A program made the position numbers and the translations under genes. Shown here piece by piece: positions 23,067 through 35,363 of a DNA stretch of 64,000 nt; the stretch's first letter is position 1, and every line of letters starts with the position of its first letter. Source of the stretch: Turnera subulata (lineage: Eukaryota > Streptophyta > Magnoliopsida > Malpighiales > Passifloraceae); the NCBI GenBank assembly GCA_028386065.3, contig JAKUCV010001851.1, positions 46,232 to 110,231 on the forward strand, written 5' to 3'. The notes under the pieces are model-generated. The model did no database searches and was not told the DNA's origin. It saw nothing but the letters and a program-made list of their open reading frames with translations.

Positions 23067-26000
23067 ATGATTAAGTTATTATATTGGAATTGTAGAGGTG
23101 CTAGGAGTAAGAGACTTCATAGCATCTTGAGGGATATTCTCAGAATTAATCACCCCGACTTAATTGTGTTAACTGAAGTCCGTGTTAGTGGGAGTACAGC
23201 GGATAGAGTGGCACGTAGTATGGGGCTAGTATTTGTTCATAAAGTTGAAGCTTATGGTCTATCTGGTGGTATATGGGTTATGGCCACTATGCATATTCCA
23301 GGTGTTCGGGTTCTTTGCGATAATACACAATTTATTCATATGGAGATAACTCATCACAGGAGGGGCCGGTGGTTATTGACTGTTGTGTATGTTAACCCTG
23401 CTCAAGCACTGAAAGACAGGTTTTGGAGTGATTTGAAGCTGTTGAGTGTAGGTGTTCATCAACCTTGGGCAGTGGCTGGGGATTTCAATGACATTCTATA
23501 TGCCTCAGAGAAGACCGGGGGTAGACCAACCAATATGCAGAGGTGTGTGCAATTTCAAACTCGATTAGATGACTGCCATTTAGAAGATATGGAAGCCTCA
23601 GGCCCCAAATTTATGTGGAGAGGACCGAAAAGGGCTGGATTATTTAGAATTTATGAAAGATTGGATAGGGTGGTGGTCAATTCTGCTTGGAGACTGTTGT
23701 TTCATGAAGATTCTCTTCGAAATTTACCAAGAATTAAATCTGACCACCATCCGATCTTATTGATGCTTGAGGGTAATAATGTCATGCACTCTAGCCGCCG
23801 CCCCTTTAGATTTGAAGCGGCATGGTTGAGTCATGAGAACTTCCCAGATTTAATGCAAAAGAAGTGGAACAAGAGGGCGAATGTTGATGTCGCCTTAAAA
23901 CAGCTGGAAGATGATTTAACGCAATGGAATGTGACTGTTTTTGGAAACATATTTGCACGGAAAAAGGACTGCTTAACCAGACTGCGGGATGTACAGAAAA
24001 TGTTGTCACACTCCAAATGTTATAATTTGGAACGAAGGGAGCAAGATATCATCAGGGAATACAACATCATTCTACAACAGGAGGAAGTGCTATGGATGCA
24101 AAAATCCCGTTCTCAATGGATCTCCCAGGGCGATCGCAATACACACTTCTTCCATCTTTCTACAATCATAAGGAGGAAGAGAAACAAGATCGAAGGTCTA
24201 CGCGACAGCAATGGTACTTGGATATGGGACGAGTCCGAATTACGGGACATGGCGGTACAGTATTATCAGAATTTATTTACAGAAGAATGGAGCAATCGTC
24301 CGGCCTTACATACTACTTTGAACTTTCCGGATCTATCAAGAGTGGAGAGGGATCAGATGTGTCAACCTGCCACTGATGGTGAGATTAAAAAAGCGGTTTT
24401 TGATATTGGACCACTCAAGGCACCTGGACCCGATGGCTATCAAGCAGTCTTCTTCCAGAATCAATGGCAGTTGGTAGGCCCAAAGGTTTGTGAATTTGTA
24501 AAAAGGTTCTTTGATGGTTCGAGTTCATTAGTCGGGAGAAACCCCACCTTCCTTGTCCTGTTACCAAAGGTGGACAAACCTGAGAGGATCGATCAATTCA
24601 GGCCCATTGGCCTTTGCAATGTATTGTATAAAGTCCTTGCTAAAATTCTGGTGCACAGGATTAAACCTCTGCTGCCTAAGCTCATCGGTGTTTATCAAAG
24701 TAGTTTTGTGCCAGGACGGCACATTACTGACAACATAGTGGCGGCCCAGGAGGCTATTCATACCATGCAGGGGCAAAAACACGGCAAACAGTACATGGCC
24801 ATTAAAGTTGACCTCGAAAAGGCATATGACAGAATTAGTTGGCAGTTCCTTGCTGATTCCCTCAGGTTAGCGGGCCTACCTGATTCATTGACTCACTTAA
24901 TAATGCAATGTGTGACTTCTTCTACTATGCAAGTGCTGTGGAATGGGGGTAAAACTACTCATTTTTCACCATCTCGAGGGGTTCGACAGGGGGACCCCCT
25001 ATCTCCATATCTTTTTGTCATCTGCCTGGAGCGACTCTCCCTTCTTATCCAGCAGGAAGTGAAGGACCAGAATTGGACACCTCTTACTTTCGGCGCGAAT
25101 GGACCAGGTTTGTCACACTTAATGTTTGCCGATGATCTAATCTTATTTGGGGAGGCAACAGGGAAACAAATGAGGTCCATGAAAAGGTGTTTGCAGATGT
25201 TCTGTGATGCCTCAGGCCAAAAAGTAAGCTTGGCCAAAACTCGGATTTTCTTTTCTAAAGGAGTTACTAATGATACTTGCCACAACTTAGCAACCATGGG
25301 AGGATTCACTCCGACTAAAAATCTGGGCAAATATCTAGGGATCCCTTTAATCCATTCTCGAGTCTCTATTTCAACATATTGGGACATCGTTGACAAAGTG
25401 AGATCAAAGTTAGCTTCTTGGAAAGCTAACAATCTTTCCTTGGCCGGGAGGATTACTTTGTGTAAATCTGTTCTAGCAGCCATACCCATTTATACAATGC
25501 AGACGACAAAATTGCCAGTGGGAGTGTGTAAGGAAATTGAGAAATGTTGTAGGAACTTTATTTGGGGCAGCAGTGCAGATAAAAGAAAAATCCATTTGTT
25601 GGATTGGGATTCCGTATGCAGACCTCTACAGGATGGTGGTTTGGGTTTAAGAAGGATGGAGAATGTAAACGCAGTCTTCTTAATGAAACTAGCTTGGGGA
25701 CTCATCAATCAACCTCAGACTTTATGGGCTCAAATCCTATTGGCCAAGTATGTAACCAAATCTGGTGACGACTGGTTCATTAAAAATTCTGGTCGGAAAT
25801 CACATCTGTGGCGAGGCATTGAGAAGGTCTGGGGGCAAGTACTGGAGGGGATTCAATGGGTGATTGGAAATGGGTACTCTGTCAAATTCTGGATTGATAG
25901 TTGGCTAGATGGGGAACACTCCTTACTCAATCATGCATTGCAGACGCTTGATAGCTCTCAACTTAACAAGAGAGTATACCAATATGTGAATGCAGATGGA

Positions 26001-26687
26001 GACTGGGATTGGCAGGCACTACAAAATCTGCTCCCGGAGGAAATTGTTTTAAAGATCCGAGCTTGTACTCCCCCTCAACCTGAAGCTGGTTTAGATACCA
26101 TGATTTGGCGCATATCTAATTCAGGTACCTTTACTGTCGCTTCAGCATATCATCATTTGTTTGAGGATCACAATGTAGCACATAATGACATATGGAAGTT
26201 AATATGGGAATGGAAGGGGCCACAACGTGTAAAATCCTTTCTTTGGTTAATGACGCATAACAAATTATTAACCAATGGAGAGAGACACAGGAGACATCTA
26301 ACGGATAATCCGCAGTGTGAACTGTGCAAGCAAATTGAGACCACCTTACATGTAGTTCGGGATTGCGCACATGCTCAAACGGTATGGAGTTGTTTACTTG
26401 ATAGCTCTTCTATGCAAAATTTCTACGGTTGTGATTTAGGTACTTGGATCAAGCTAAATATGTGCAATGCCTTGGGGACTGGACCTCTTAAGGAGTGGAA
26501 AACTATCTTCGGGGTGACTTGCTGGCTATTATGGCGGGCTCGTAACGAGAGATGGGCAGAAGGAAACTCGGGTATTACTCTTCATGTTACTTCTATATTT
26601 TCTTATGTTGAGGAAATCAAGTATGCTTCAATACTTGAAGAGAAATTGACTGGACTAAGCGCTAAAATGGAGCTACCGATCTTCTAG
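23067..26687 (+). CDS. LINE ORF2: endonuclease and reverse transcriptase, ends early at TAG
   Basis: 1206 aa. The N-terminal apurinic-type endonuclease shows LLYWNCRGA, the LTEV glutamate, VAGDFNDIL and SDHHPILL. The reverse transcriptase shows FRPIGLCNVLYKV, SSFVPGRHITDN, KVDLEKAYDRISW, GVRQGDPLSPYLF and the catalytic LMFADDLILF. A zf-RVT region with CELCKQIETTLHVVRDC lies near the C-terminus. These support nicking of target DNA and target-primed reverse transcription. Plant L1 ORF2 normally runs on into RNase H. Here TAG at 26685-26687 interrupts that, and the sequence continues in the same frame into the RNase H part (26706-27203), so this looks like one recent nonsense change. Confidence 0.92.
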   Translation: MIKLLYWNCRGARSKRLHSILRDILRINHPDLIVLTEVRVSGSTADRVARSMGLVFVHKVEAYGLSGGIWVMATMHIPGVRVLCDNTQFIHMEITHHRRGRWLLTVVYVNPAQALKDRFWSDLKLLSVGVHQPWAVAGDFNDILYASEKTGGRPTNMQRCVQFQTRLDDCHLEDMEASGPKFMWRGPKRAGLFRIYERLDRVVVNSAWRLLFHEDSLRNLPRIKSDHHPILLMLEGNNVMHSSRRPFRFEAAWLSHENFPDLMQKKWNKRANVDVALKQLEDDLTQWNVTVFGNIFARKKDCLTRLRDVQKMLSHSKCYNLERREQDIIREYNIILQQEEVLWMQKSRSQWISQGDRNTHFFHLSTIIRRKRNKIEGLRDSNGTWIWDESELRDMAVQYYQNLFTEEWSNRPALHTTLNFPDLSRVERDQMCQPATDGEIKKAVFDIGPLKAPGPDGYQAVFFQNQWQLVGPKVCEFVKRFFDGSSSLVGRNPTFLVLLPKVDKPERIDQFRPIGLCNVLYKVLAKILVHRIKPLLPKLIGVYQSSFVPGRHITDNIVAAQEAIHTMQGQKHGKQYMAIKVDLEKAYDRISWQFLADSLRLAGLPDSLTHLIMQCVTSSTMQVLWNGGKTTHFSPSRGVRQGDPLSPYLFVICLERLSLLIQQEVKDQNWTPLTFGANGPGLSHLMFADDLILFGEATGKQMRSMKRCLQMFCDASGQKVSLAKTRIFFSKGVTNDTCHNLATMGGFTPTKNLGKYLGIPLIHSRVSISTYWDIVDKVRSKLASWKANNLSLAGRITLCKSVLAAIPIYTMQTTKLPVGVCKEIEKCCRNFIWGSSADKRKIHLLDWDSVCRPLQDGGLGLRRMENVNAVFLMKLAWGLINQPQTLWAQILLAKYVTKSGDDWFIKNSGRKSHLWRGIEKVWGQVLEGIQWVIGNGYSVKFWIDSWLDGEHSLLNHALQTLDSSQLNKRVYQYVNADGDWDWQALQNLLPEEIVLKIRACTPPQPEAGLDTMIWRISNSGTFTVASAYHHLFEDHNVAHNDIWKLIWEWKGPQRVKSFLWLMTHNKLLTNGERHRRHLTDNPQCELCKQIETTLHVVRDCAHAQTVWSCLLDSSSMQNFYGCDLGTWIKLNMCNALGTGPLKEWKTIFGVTCWLLWRARNERWAEGNSGITLHVTSIFSYVEEIKYASILEEKLTGLSAKMELPIF

Positions 26688-26705
26688 AAGCCCCCTCGGA
26701 CAGGG

Positions 26706-27203
26706 ATGGTGAAGCTGAATACCGATGGGGCTTCTAAAGGTAATCCAGGTCTGGCAGGTGCTGGGGGTTTGCTAAGGGATGAAAACGGGAGGTTTTTGGG
26801 TGGCTTCATCAGGAGCCTTGGAACTTGTTCAGCCGTAACAGCTGAGTTATGGGCAGTGAAGAGTGGGCTGGAATTGGCGTGGGAGAGGGGTTACTCACAT
26901 TTGGAGCTGGAGGTAGACTCCAAGGTGGTACTACACTTGATTTCGGGTTCAGATCCCCCGAGAAATGGAAATCTTGCTCTTGTTAGCAGGATCCATTGTC
27001 TCCTCAGTAAACCATGGCAGGTATCTATTAGTCACACATATAGAGAAGCGAATCGGTGTGCTGATATGTTAGCTAATTTCGGTTGTAATAGAGATTTTCT
27101 TTTTGAGACTTTTGTTAATCCTCCCCATATGTTGGTGGAGTTGTTAAAGTTTGATGATATGGGAATAGCCCAGAACAGATTTGTTAGAGTTACTATGAAG
27201 TAA
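26706..27203 (+). CDS. LINE RNase H domain, separated from ORF2 by one stop codon
   Basis: 165 codons, in frame with ORF2 downstream of the TAG. It shows RNase HI features: an N-terminal LNTDGASKGNPG strand (first Asp), ELWAVKSGLELA (Glu), LEVDSKVVLHLI (Asp) and REANRCADMLANFG near the end (His/Asp region). It probably represents the C-terminal domain of ORF2 rather than an independent gene; its Met may be an internal codon. The domain removes RNA from RNA-DNA hybrids in families that carry it. Confidence 0.85.
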   Translation: MVKLNTDGASKGNPGLAGAGGLLRDENGRFLGGFIRSLGTCSAVTAELWAVKSGLELAWERGYSHLELEVDSKVVLHLISGSDPPRNGNLALVSRIHCLLSKPWQVSISHTYREANRCADMLANFGCNRDFLFETFVNPPHMLVELLKFDDMGIAQNRFVRVTMK

Positions 27204-27238
27204 TTTTTATATTAGGCCCTTGAGGCCAGTTTCCTACC

Positions 27239-27250
27239 AAAAAAAAAAAG
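27239..27250 (+). repeat. Poly(A) tail of the LINE
   Basis: Twelve consecutive A residues, about 35 bases after the RNase H stop, mark the 3' end of the insertion. Confidence 0.8.
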
Positions 27251-29247
27251 AGTGTTGGCTGTACATTATTAGTGATTGATTGCAAAGCTAAAAGTATGAA
27301 CTGAAATCCAACATTGTCAAAAGGTTGCACAAGATCTTCAATGGTCAAACTTCAAAACAGTGAGGCCTTTGCTTCTTTCCCACATTTTCCATGACATCAG
27401 GTTTTGCAGTAGGTAACTGAAACCAAACCATGTAATCTACTACATTAAGTCGTGGTGTGGAACATCTGTACGCTTGACACCTTGCAACTTTGCAAGAAAT
27501 TGTGTTTAATGAGGCCCAATAGATAGTACCCGTCCTTTTGATTGAATTGGTAAGAAGATCAATTGTTGCATCTTAAAAGTCATCAAAAACAACATACACA
27601 CACCACAATCAACTCTTAATTGTTTCAAAGAGGACAAAAAAAAAGAGAAAAGAACATAACATATTAACATCAGACTCTACCATGACCATACTCCAAGTAC
27701 GAACATTTAAAAGCAGTAAAGAGCTCAATGCCAAACAAAATAAATTGCCTTTCAGGGAAAAAAAAAAGGGAGTAATTTGCCACTCTGTCGTTTCTCGTTT
27801 GAGAAAAAAAGAAACAAACCTGATAATTGCAAAAGAGTTATTTCTCCACCGATTTTTCCACTGGAGCAAATAGCTAGAAAAATTGTAACGTGCGCTTTGG
27901 GGACTCCAGATGGGTTCAACTTAATTAAGATGTGTCAATTACAAATACGCAAACACACATGCATATGCATGTCTTTTTTGTGCATGAAGATGACAAATTT
28001 TTGGCTAACTTATAGTTGCCGTTTCATTTAAGAAAACAAAGAAACTGACAGTTCGCTGTTGCACAAGCAGTTCATTCACCTTTCATTAGCATAGTTTCTT
28101 TATTTTCTTTTTGCGCATAATCATTAGCATAGTCTCTGGTGATGTGATAATCAAGCCAATTAAATGTCAAGACTCGCTAATGGCCAGCAGTTTTTAATCA
28201 GGGAACCATAGTTACGTGGAAGGGTCACTACCAATTATTACCACTGAATTATCGTTACCTGCAAGCGACGACTGAGAGACAGATAGGGATAGATCAGTTT
28301 CCTAATTAATTTATGCTAGCAGCGAACTTGGTCTCTGTTTGTATGATTGTTTTCTTCTCTTGCCACTATGAATGTTTGCTTAATATTACTCCCTGATATG
28401 CTGTCAATTTCTGATGTTGATTTTCTGTGACTGTTTTTTATATCTGAGTATTGCCACCAATGCACGTTTCTGTTTGCATTGATTCCACAACTGTTTCTGC
28501 AATCTGCCTATGATGATTTTTGCCTAGCTAGTATGGCTGTTTTGTTTTGGTTGCCATATATCTACATTGCACTTGTTGAACAGTTCTTGCATACACGCTT
28601 CTCATTTCAACAGGGGAGGTTTCTTGTGTGATTGTCTTATATATTGCACAAATGTTCCCGGATGAATGTTTTAATTGCCATATTGTTCCTTCATCAACTC
28701 TGTGTATTTTTGTTTCTCTGTTAATATTGCTCAAAATAGTACCATTTTAGTGATCAGGTGTCTTTTTGGTATAAGGATTGCTAGGAGAGGGGAAGACTGG
28801 CATAAGGCCATTGTTTTGTACAGTTTTTTATATAGTTTTTATTATAACATCATTTCCCGTTTCGAAAAAAAAAATATTTTAAAAAATAACTAATTTCTGC
28901 ACTTCATTGAATAAAAAAAGATGTGGATTCAAAAACAAAAGATACTATATATATATGCTGCTGCATCCCCCAAAAGCAACCAGAATATAGCGATGTTCGG
29001 GGGGAACATGAACCTGGCTCGATCTCCGGCACTTCCTTTCCAACAGAAAATTCAATTTTACCTTTTTTTTCTTCCCAAACGCATATATATTGATATTGAA
29101 TGAAGACATTTTTACACTGGACCAGACTAAGTAGACAACTAATCTGGTGCATCTTGAACATGCTAGAATCCAAATAATATTACATGACCGAATAATAAGC
29201 GGTTCGAAAAGAGTGCTTAAGGAGAATTGAAGAAAATGTAGTATCTC
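27251..29247. other. Intergenic between the two LINEs, no gene seen
   Basis: About 2 kb of AT-rich sequence. A T-rich block ending TTTCCCGTTTCGAAAAAAAAAA at about 28840-28874 looks like the tail of an old retroposon, but no target duplication or start was found. Confidence 0.4.
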
Positions 29248-29265
29248 AAGATTCATAGGTGTTGG
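29248..29265. repeat. Left target-site duplication of the decayed LINE
   Basis: AAGATTCATAGGTGTTGG matches AAGATTCATAGTGTTGG at 35364-35380 apart from one G. This defines the insertion as starting at about 29266. Confidence 0.8.
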
Positions 29266-29570
29266 ATGTTATTGTTAAGTCCACACAAGTCACAACACAC
29301 ACCCATACAGAATTTTAGGGTTGTTAGGTTGTGGCATGTGGGTCACTTTCTAGTGATTTATTTCCTAACGATTTGACTCCCAACCAACAAGGATGCACGA
29401 TAAAAGGAGTTGTTCTTCACTCCTGCTCATCTCACCGGAAAACCACAAACACAAAGCTTCTACATACCCTCTTAATTAGCCCAAACACAAACCTACTGCC
29501 TTTTTTTTCTTTACCATTTTAATTACCCCACCTTTGTTGCCCTTCTTTTAGAGTGGATTGCCTCCTCAAT

Positions 29571-31000
29571 GGACCCAGAGAACGTGGCTTCCCCGATCCA
29601 TAGTGAGGACAAAGTGCCAGTTATTGAACTGGAAAGTGATGAGGAAACTCAACAGCAAGCAGTGTCGCCGGTACTTGTCGGTAGACTTGTCGCAGACTTC
29701 AAGCGCTTCAACATCGGGTTATTGGTGAAGGACTCACACGGATTTGGGGCCTGAAGCACCGGGTCTATCTGAATGAGGTACGAGACAATTATTGGAACTA
29801 ATTTCACTTCTCTGCAATGAGTGAAAAGGAAAGGATTTTGGCCGGCTCGCCTTGGGTATTTGCGGGCCATCTTCTGTGGCTCAAGGAGTGCCCAGCCAGC
29901 CAAACGCTAGAAGAAATCAAGTTCGAGGAAGGTGACATCTGGATTCAGGTCACTGGGCTAACCCCGGAACAGATGATGGTACAAAGGGCAAGAAAGATGA
30001 AATTCTTGTTCGCCGGCATTGAAGAAATTGACTTACCACCTGACAACTCGCCGCACTGGGGGGACTATTTCAAGATGAAGGGAGAATCCTACTTCATAAG
30101 TCCCTACCCACTGGATGTGTCTGCAAGAAGAGAGGTGATGAAGCCACCTGGGCTAGCTTTCATTACGAGAAATTGGGTGATTATTGCTACTACTGTGTCC
30201 GCCTTGGCCATGTGGAGAAGGAATGCCCCCGGCTCTCTAAAGATAAGAGAAAGGGCCGGGTGAGAGCAGAGCCTTTAACTGGAATCTTTGATCTGAGGGC
30301 CGCCAAGATGAAGCCAAGAAGGTTTGCTCCCCGTCAGCAGTCTTCATACGCTGCTGGAGCCAACATGGGGGGCCAGCCTAATACTCACTCACGAGCGGCG
30401 AGTGATAAACACCCAGAGGATGGCAGGGGACCACCCACGTGACAACAAGGAGGTCAAAAAGTGCCTGATCACCCACGTGGGTGCGATGCCCAACCAAGTG
30501 GCCCAGCTACCCACTCTCCACACGTGACTGCCAATTCTAGGCATGCACCTGCTCCACCAAGGAAATCGTAATGGAGGGCTTCACCAAAGAAGAAAGGTCA
30601 ATGCTCCACTGATGGGATTCCCCGTAGTCCAACTGCTCTGTCTCCCTCCCAGCCATCTAACGACAACCAAACGGCAGCACTTAAACGCAAAACTTTGACT
30701 TTGGAATCTCAAAGCAAGAAACCTAAAGTCGACATGCCTGTCCCTATGGCCCAGCCTCTAACCTCACAACACCTTGATTCGCCCATAGATCCCTTCCCTA
30801 GCACTATTGGACTTGCTGATACCCAAGGCCCAGGCCCGAATACTCTCCTTAATTCATTGCCCATCACCCACTTAAAGGCTCCACAGCCCATCTTACACTC
30901 ACATGATACAAAGCCCATCACACCATCCCCCGATACAGCCTTTACTACCTAAACACAATCCCTAAAGGACCCAATTCTCACTTTCAGCCCACCCCTCTCT
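29571..31000 (+). pseudogene. Decayed LINE ORF1
   Basis: The start MDPENVASPIH is followed by a DUF4283-like stretch in several frames: 29571-29754, then 29817-30170 with SPWVFAGHLLWLKECP, then a CCHC knuckle CYYCVRLGHVEKEC at about 30184-30225 in another frame. At least two frame changes separate these parts. The low-complexity C-terminal half (to about 30950) is rich in Pro and Ser. Confidence 0.8.
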
Positions 31001-31269
31001 ACTATGGTGGCCAACCCTGAGTATTCTGTGGGTGATATAAGCACAACACAGCTGCTAGAAGTGGGTGCTAATTCACCAAGACTATTATTGAAGAAGCAGA
31101 CGAGAAGAAGACACATCCTAAGTTCTGTCTCACCCTCTTCCCCAACAATGAGGGTGGCAAAAACTCCAAACACCTCTATACAACTCTCTGATGATCTGAG
31201 TCAATGCAACCTGACTGAACCCTCAGACCCAATAGCGGTGGTGGCTGGCCGACAGCCACAAGTGCATAG

Positions 31270-34200
31270 ATGAGTATTATTGCCTGGAACTATCATGGTC
31301 TTGGGCAAGCCGCGTCAGTTCGAGCCTTGAAGAGGCTCAATCGGAAATTTCGCCCTGAGATAGTTTTCCTTTCTGAAACCAAACAAGAGGAGAGCTATCT
31401 TGACGAATTACGCAGGAGACTTGGATTCATGCAAGCGGATTATGTTGCACCAAGGGGTCAATCGGGGGGATTGGCTCTTTGGTGGAGAGGTAATTTTGTT
31501 ATTCAGATTTTATCTAAATGCAAGATTTTTTTTGACTTGGTGGTACAAGGAGCAGTTGGTGGCAGCTGCTGGCACATTACTTTTGTTTATAGTGAACCAC
31601 GAAGGAACCACCGGGCTGCTTTTATGAAGGCAGTTAAAGAACTTTGAAGACCCAGTACTGACCCTTGGGTGATTCTAGGTGATTTCAACCTTCTGGGGAG
31701 ATGACCGACAAGACTGGCGGTAGACCAATGAAGTGGCAGCAGTGCCGACTGATGCAGAAACTCCTAAATGACTGCGAGCTGCTAGACATGGGTCACAAAG
31801 GGCAGAGTTTCACTTGGACCAATAGAGCAATCAAGGAGAGACTAGACAGAGTGGTCGTTAATGCAGCCTGGCGCACCTTGTTCGACAAAGCACAGGTCTA
31901 TCATGAAGCATTGTTAGGTTTAGACCACTGCCCTTTGGTTTTGAAGTTGCGTGTCTGGTCCCGCAGGAGGTGAAACAATTTCAAATTTGAGGCTCAGTGG
32001 ATGGAAGAAGATAGGTGCAAGGATGTTGTCCACAATGCTTGGAGCAGGTGCGTAAGAGGATCCAGAATGTTCTCGGTCCAACAGAAGTTGAAGCTCAGCC
32101 GTACTGCCCTAGTAAAGTAGAGTCGTGAATCTCTGAAGGCCAATTCCCAAGAGATTGAGGTACTCATAGCCCAGATTGATGTTCTACAGGCTAGGTCTGG
32201 CTCGGCTGAAGTTAGGAGGGAGGAGGATTATCTGCTACAGAGATTGGATCTGGTTTGGCGGAAGGATGATCTATATTGGCTACAGAGGTCTCGTATAAAA
32301 TGGCTGAAACAAGGTGATAGAAACACACGTTTTTTTCATCTTACAGCCATTCATCGAAGACAGTGGAACCAGATTCTGTGCCTAAGGAATAGTAGAGGAA
32401 GATGGATCAAAGAGGAAGGGGATATCGAGCAGTATGTTCTGAAGTTTTTCTCGGACCTCTACACCACCAGGGGCACTGGAACTAACCTAAGGCACGATGC
32501 AAACTTTATTGATCGCAGAGTGACCGATGCTATGAATGCAAAACTCGCAAGGGTTGTCACAGACTCAAAAATCAAACGGGCCATGTTTCAATTAGATGGG
32601 CTTAAAGCGCCAGGCCCTGATGGCTTTTCTGGAATTTTCTACCATGAATACTAGGAGACAATTAAAACAGACGTCACTGAAGCTGTTAAGAGTTTTTTTG
32701 CAACTGGATTTCTACTCAAACAATTCAACGAAATAGATATTGTGCTAATACCCAAAACGCAGCACCCCAAATGTATATCCCAATATAGGCAAATTGCTCT
32801 GTGTAACTTTATCACCAAGATCATCTCCAAGATTCTTGTAAATAGATTAAAACCGATATTGGGAACTTTCATTTCTGAAGAGTAGGCCACATTTGTCTCT
32901 GGCAGAAACATTCAGGATAATATATTGATCGCCCACGAAGCTTACCATGGCCTCAAAAATCTCAGATCAAATTCCTCATTCAACATGGCGGTCAAGATCG
33001 ACATGAGCAAGGCTTATGACCGTGTCGTATGGGCCTTTCTTGAGCAAGTTTTGAGATAGTGGGGTTTTTATGATCGCTGGGTGCACTGGGTAATGCAATG
33101 TGTGACTTCAATCAGCTGCTGTATATTGGTAAATGGGGCGAAAACTGTGAACTTCAAACCGTCAAGAAGCCTAAGACAAGGGGACCCTCTATCCCCCCCT
33201 ATCTTTTCATTCTTATTTTTGAAGTCCTGTCTACAATGATCTCTAAGGCAAAACATGAAGGCAAAATCTCTGGCTATTCCATTACAAACTTATGCCCGAC
33301 ATTTACACATACTGTATTTGCTGATGACCTCTTACTTTTTGGTAGGTCAAGGCAGGAGGAGGCAGTGCAGCTCAAGACAATCCTCCAGAATTACTGCGAG
33401 GCATCAGGACAAGAAGTAAATTATGATAAGTCTAGTGTTGTATTTAGCAAAAATACGCCTCCTGCAATGGCTGCACTGGTTGCTGAAATTATGGGCGTGA
33501 GAATCGCAGATAAATAAGACTTCTACTTGGGCCTACCTACTGCTTAGGGCAGGTCCAAACTAGAAGCCATGAATTATCTGTTGAAAAGGATTGACAAAAA
33601 AACTGAGGCTTGGAAGCAGTCTTATTTGACGCAAGCCGATAGGGAGGTGCTCATCAAGGTAGTCCTTACGGCTATTCCGGGATATGCTATGTCATGTTTC
33701 CTTCTCCCTAAAAATTTCATCAACGAGGTTAATAAGACACTGAGGAGGTTTTGATGGGGTCATAACAAGGAAGACGACAACGTCCATTTGGTAGATTGGA
33801 ATTCCCTTACCATGCTTGCACGGTAGGCCTGGAGGCTGATCCAACATCCAGACGCTTTATGGGCTAGGGTCTTCAAAGGCACATACTTCCCTAATTGTGA
33901 GTTCTTGGCTGCGGATCTTGACAGATCCTCATCATGGGCCTGGCGTAGCTTACTAGAGGCCAGACAACTCCTTCAAAAAGGTATAAGATGGAATATTTAG
34001 GATGGAAAGCTTGTCAACATATGGGATGACCCCTGGATCCCGGGCGTCAAAGGTTTCAAAACTCTTTCTCCTAAACCATGCAACTGTACCCTTACAATGG
34101 TCAATGAACTACTTAATGACACAAAGATGGGTTGGAATGAAGGACTACTGTACACTCTTTTTTCCAAAAATGAAGTTGAAGCCATTCTCCAAATCCCGGT

Positions 34201-35332
34201 GACCCCTAATCGAAGTGACAGTCTAATTTGGCATTGGAACTTGCAGGGTGAGTACACTGTAAAGGGCGGATACGAGATTCTCAGTGCGGACAAACTTCGA
34301 ATTGCCAATGACCGCAGGGGCCCTGGTGGAAGCACAGCAGTGAACTGGAAGGAGCTTTGGAATTTTAAGGTGATACCCAAAGTGGCAAACTTTTTGTGGC
34401 GGGCTCTCAATAACTCCTTGCCGACAATGGCCAACCTTCAAAGGAGGAATATTACACCGAGCTCCACATGCAGGATTTGTGGTACTGAAGATGAGGACTT
34501 GGAACACTTGCTTTTCAGATGCGAGTACGCCCGAGCCACTTGGCTGGCATCCCCTTTGGGCTTGCGCACAGACCACTCTTTTTTCGCCTATTTCAACTCT
34601 TGGTGGGCAGAAATCACTAGTGAATGGAAAGCAAGGAACAAGGATCACATTATTCTTGCTGCAAACCTCTGTTGGGAGTTATGGAAGAGCAGAAACAGCG
34701 CTGTCTTGGGGGGAAAACTCTCTCAACCCTGTAGGTACAGCCACACGAGCACAGAGGTTGTCAAAAAACCTGGGGAACCAACAACAACCCACTCTTCTTC
34801 ATGAGAGCTCACAGTTATCAGAGGAGCAGCAATGGTCTCCTCCTCTGCAAGGGTGGTACAAAATCAACTCGGATGCTGCATATGGGGGGAACACTGCCCA
34901 ACGGGTCTGGGTGTGGTCATTAGAAACGCAAGTGGGCGTGTAGTAGATACGGTGCAAAGTCGCAGGAAGTGCAGGTCAGCCTTAGTTGCAGAGGCATGGA
35001 GTATGCGCATTGGTTTACCGCGTGCTGTGGCACTTGGCTGTCAATAAGTTGTGATTGAAACGGATTGCCTTATTTTGGTTCAGGAGTTGCTCAGGGATGA
35101 TGAGTCCACCATGGGCATTTGGGAAGTGGAAGCTATTATAACAGATATTGTATCTCTTTTGTATAGGCTCCCACATTTTTTGGTAAAGCATGTACACAGA
35201 AACGCTAAAGAGGCGGCTGACTGCCTTGCAAAACATGCTGCTAGTAACTGTAACCTTGGCACAGGAGCTCTTAGCCCGCCAAGAGGATTCTGTAACATCA
35301 CTGAGAGGGAATTACCCTCCTTTCATGAATGA
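31270..35332 (+). pseudogene. Decayed LINE ORF2 (endonuclease, RT, RNase H)
   Basis: The endonuclease start (MSIIAWNYHGLGQ, FLSETK) is followed by GDFN at about 31680, an RT region with LKAPGPDGFSG (32600s), KIDMSKAYDRV (33000), FADDLLLFGRS (33318-33350), a zf-RVT region (TCRICGTEDEDLEHLLFRC, 34470-34520) and an RNase H remnant (about 34850-35332). Open stretches are 31270-31647, 31701-31973, 32244-32654, 33098-33517, 33569-33754, 34097-34804 and 35051-35332, broken by stops and frame shifts. Not functional. Confidence 0.85.
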
Positions 35333-35363
35333 AAGTAATGATGCCCAACTTTCAAAGAAAAAA

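Larger units (their letters stand above)
21060..27250 (+). mobile_element. L1-type LINE, full length, nearly intact
   Basis: Order: short 5' leader with a duplicated AGCGCGTGCTTTTCTT motif (21060-21107), ORF1 with a zinc knuckle, a 28-base gap, ORF2 with endonuclease, reverse transcriptase, Cys/His domain and RNase H, a short 3' UTR and a 12-A tail at 27239-27250. This is the standard plant L1-clade plan including the RNase H extension. Only one nonsense codon was found in about 5.9 kb of coding sequence. I could not find a convincing target duplication, so the 5' limit is approximate. Confidence 0.9.

Noticed and set aside
27251..27270. Target duplication for the young LINE (GAGTGTTGGCTG)
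   Set aside because: No matching sequence near 20.9-21.1 kb; the 5' end of the element remains undefined.
28340..28875. T-rich block ending in an A-run, possible truncated LINE or retroposon
   Set aside because: No start, coding remnant or flanking duplication could be identified.
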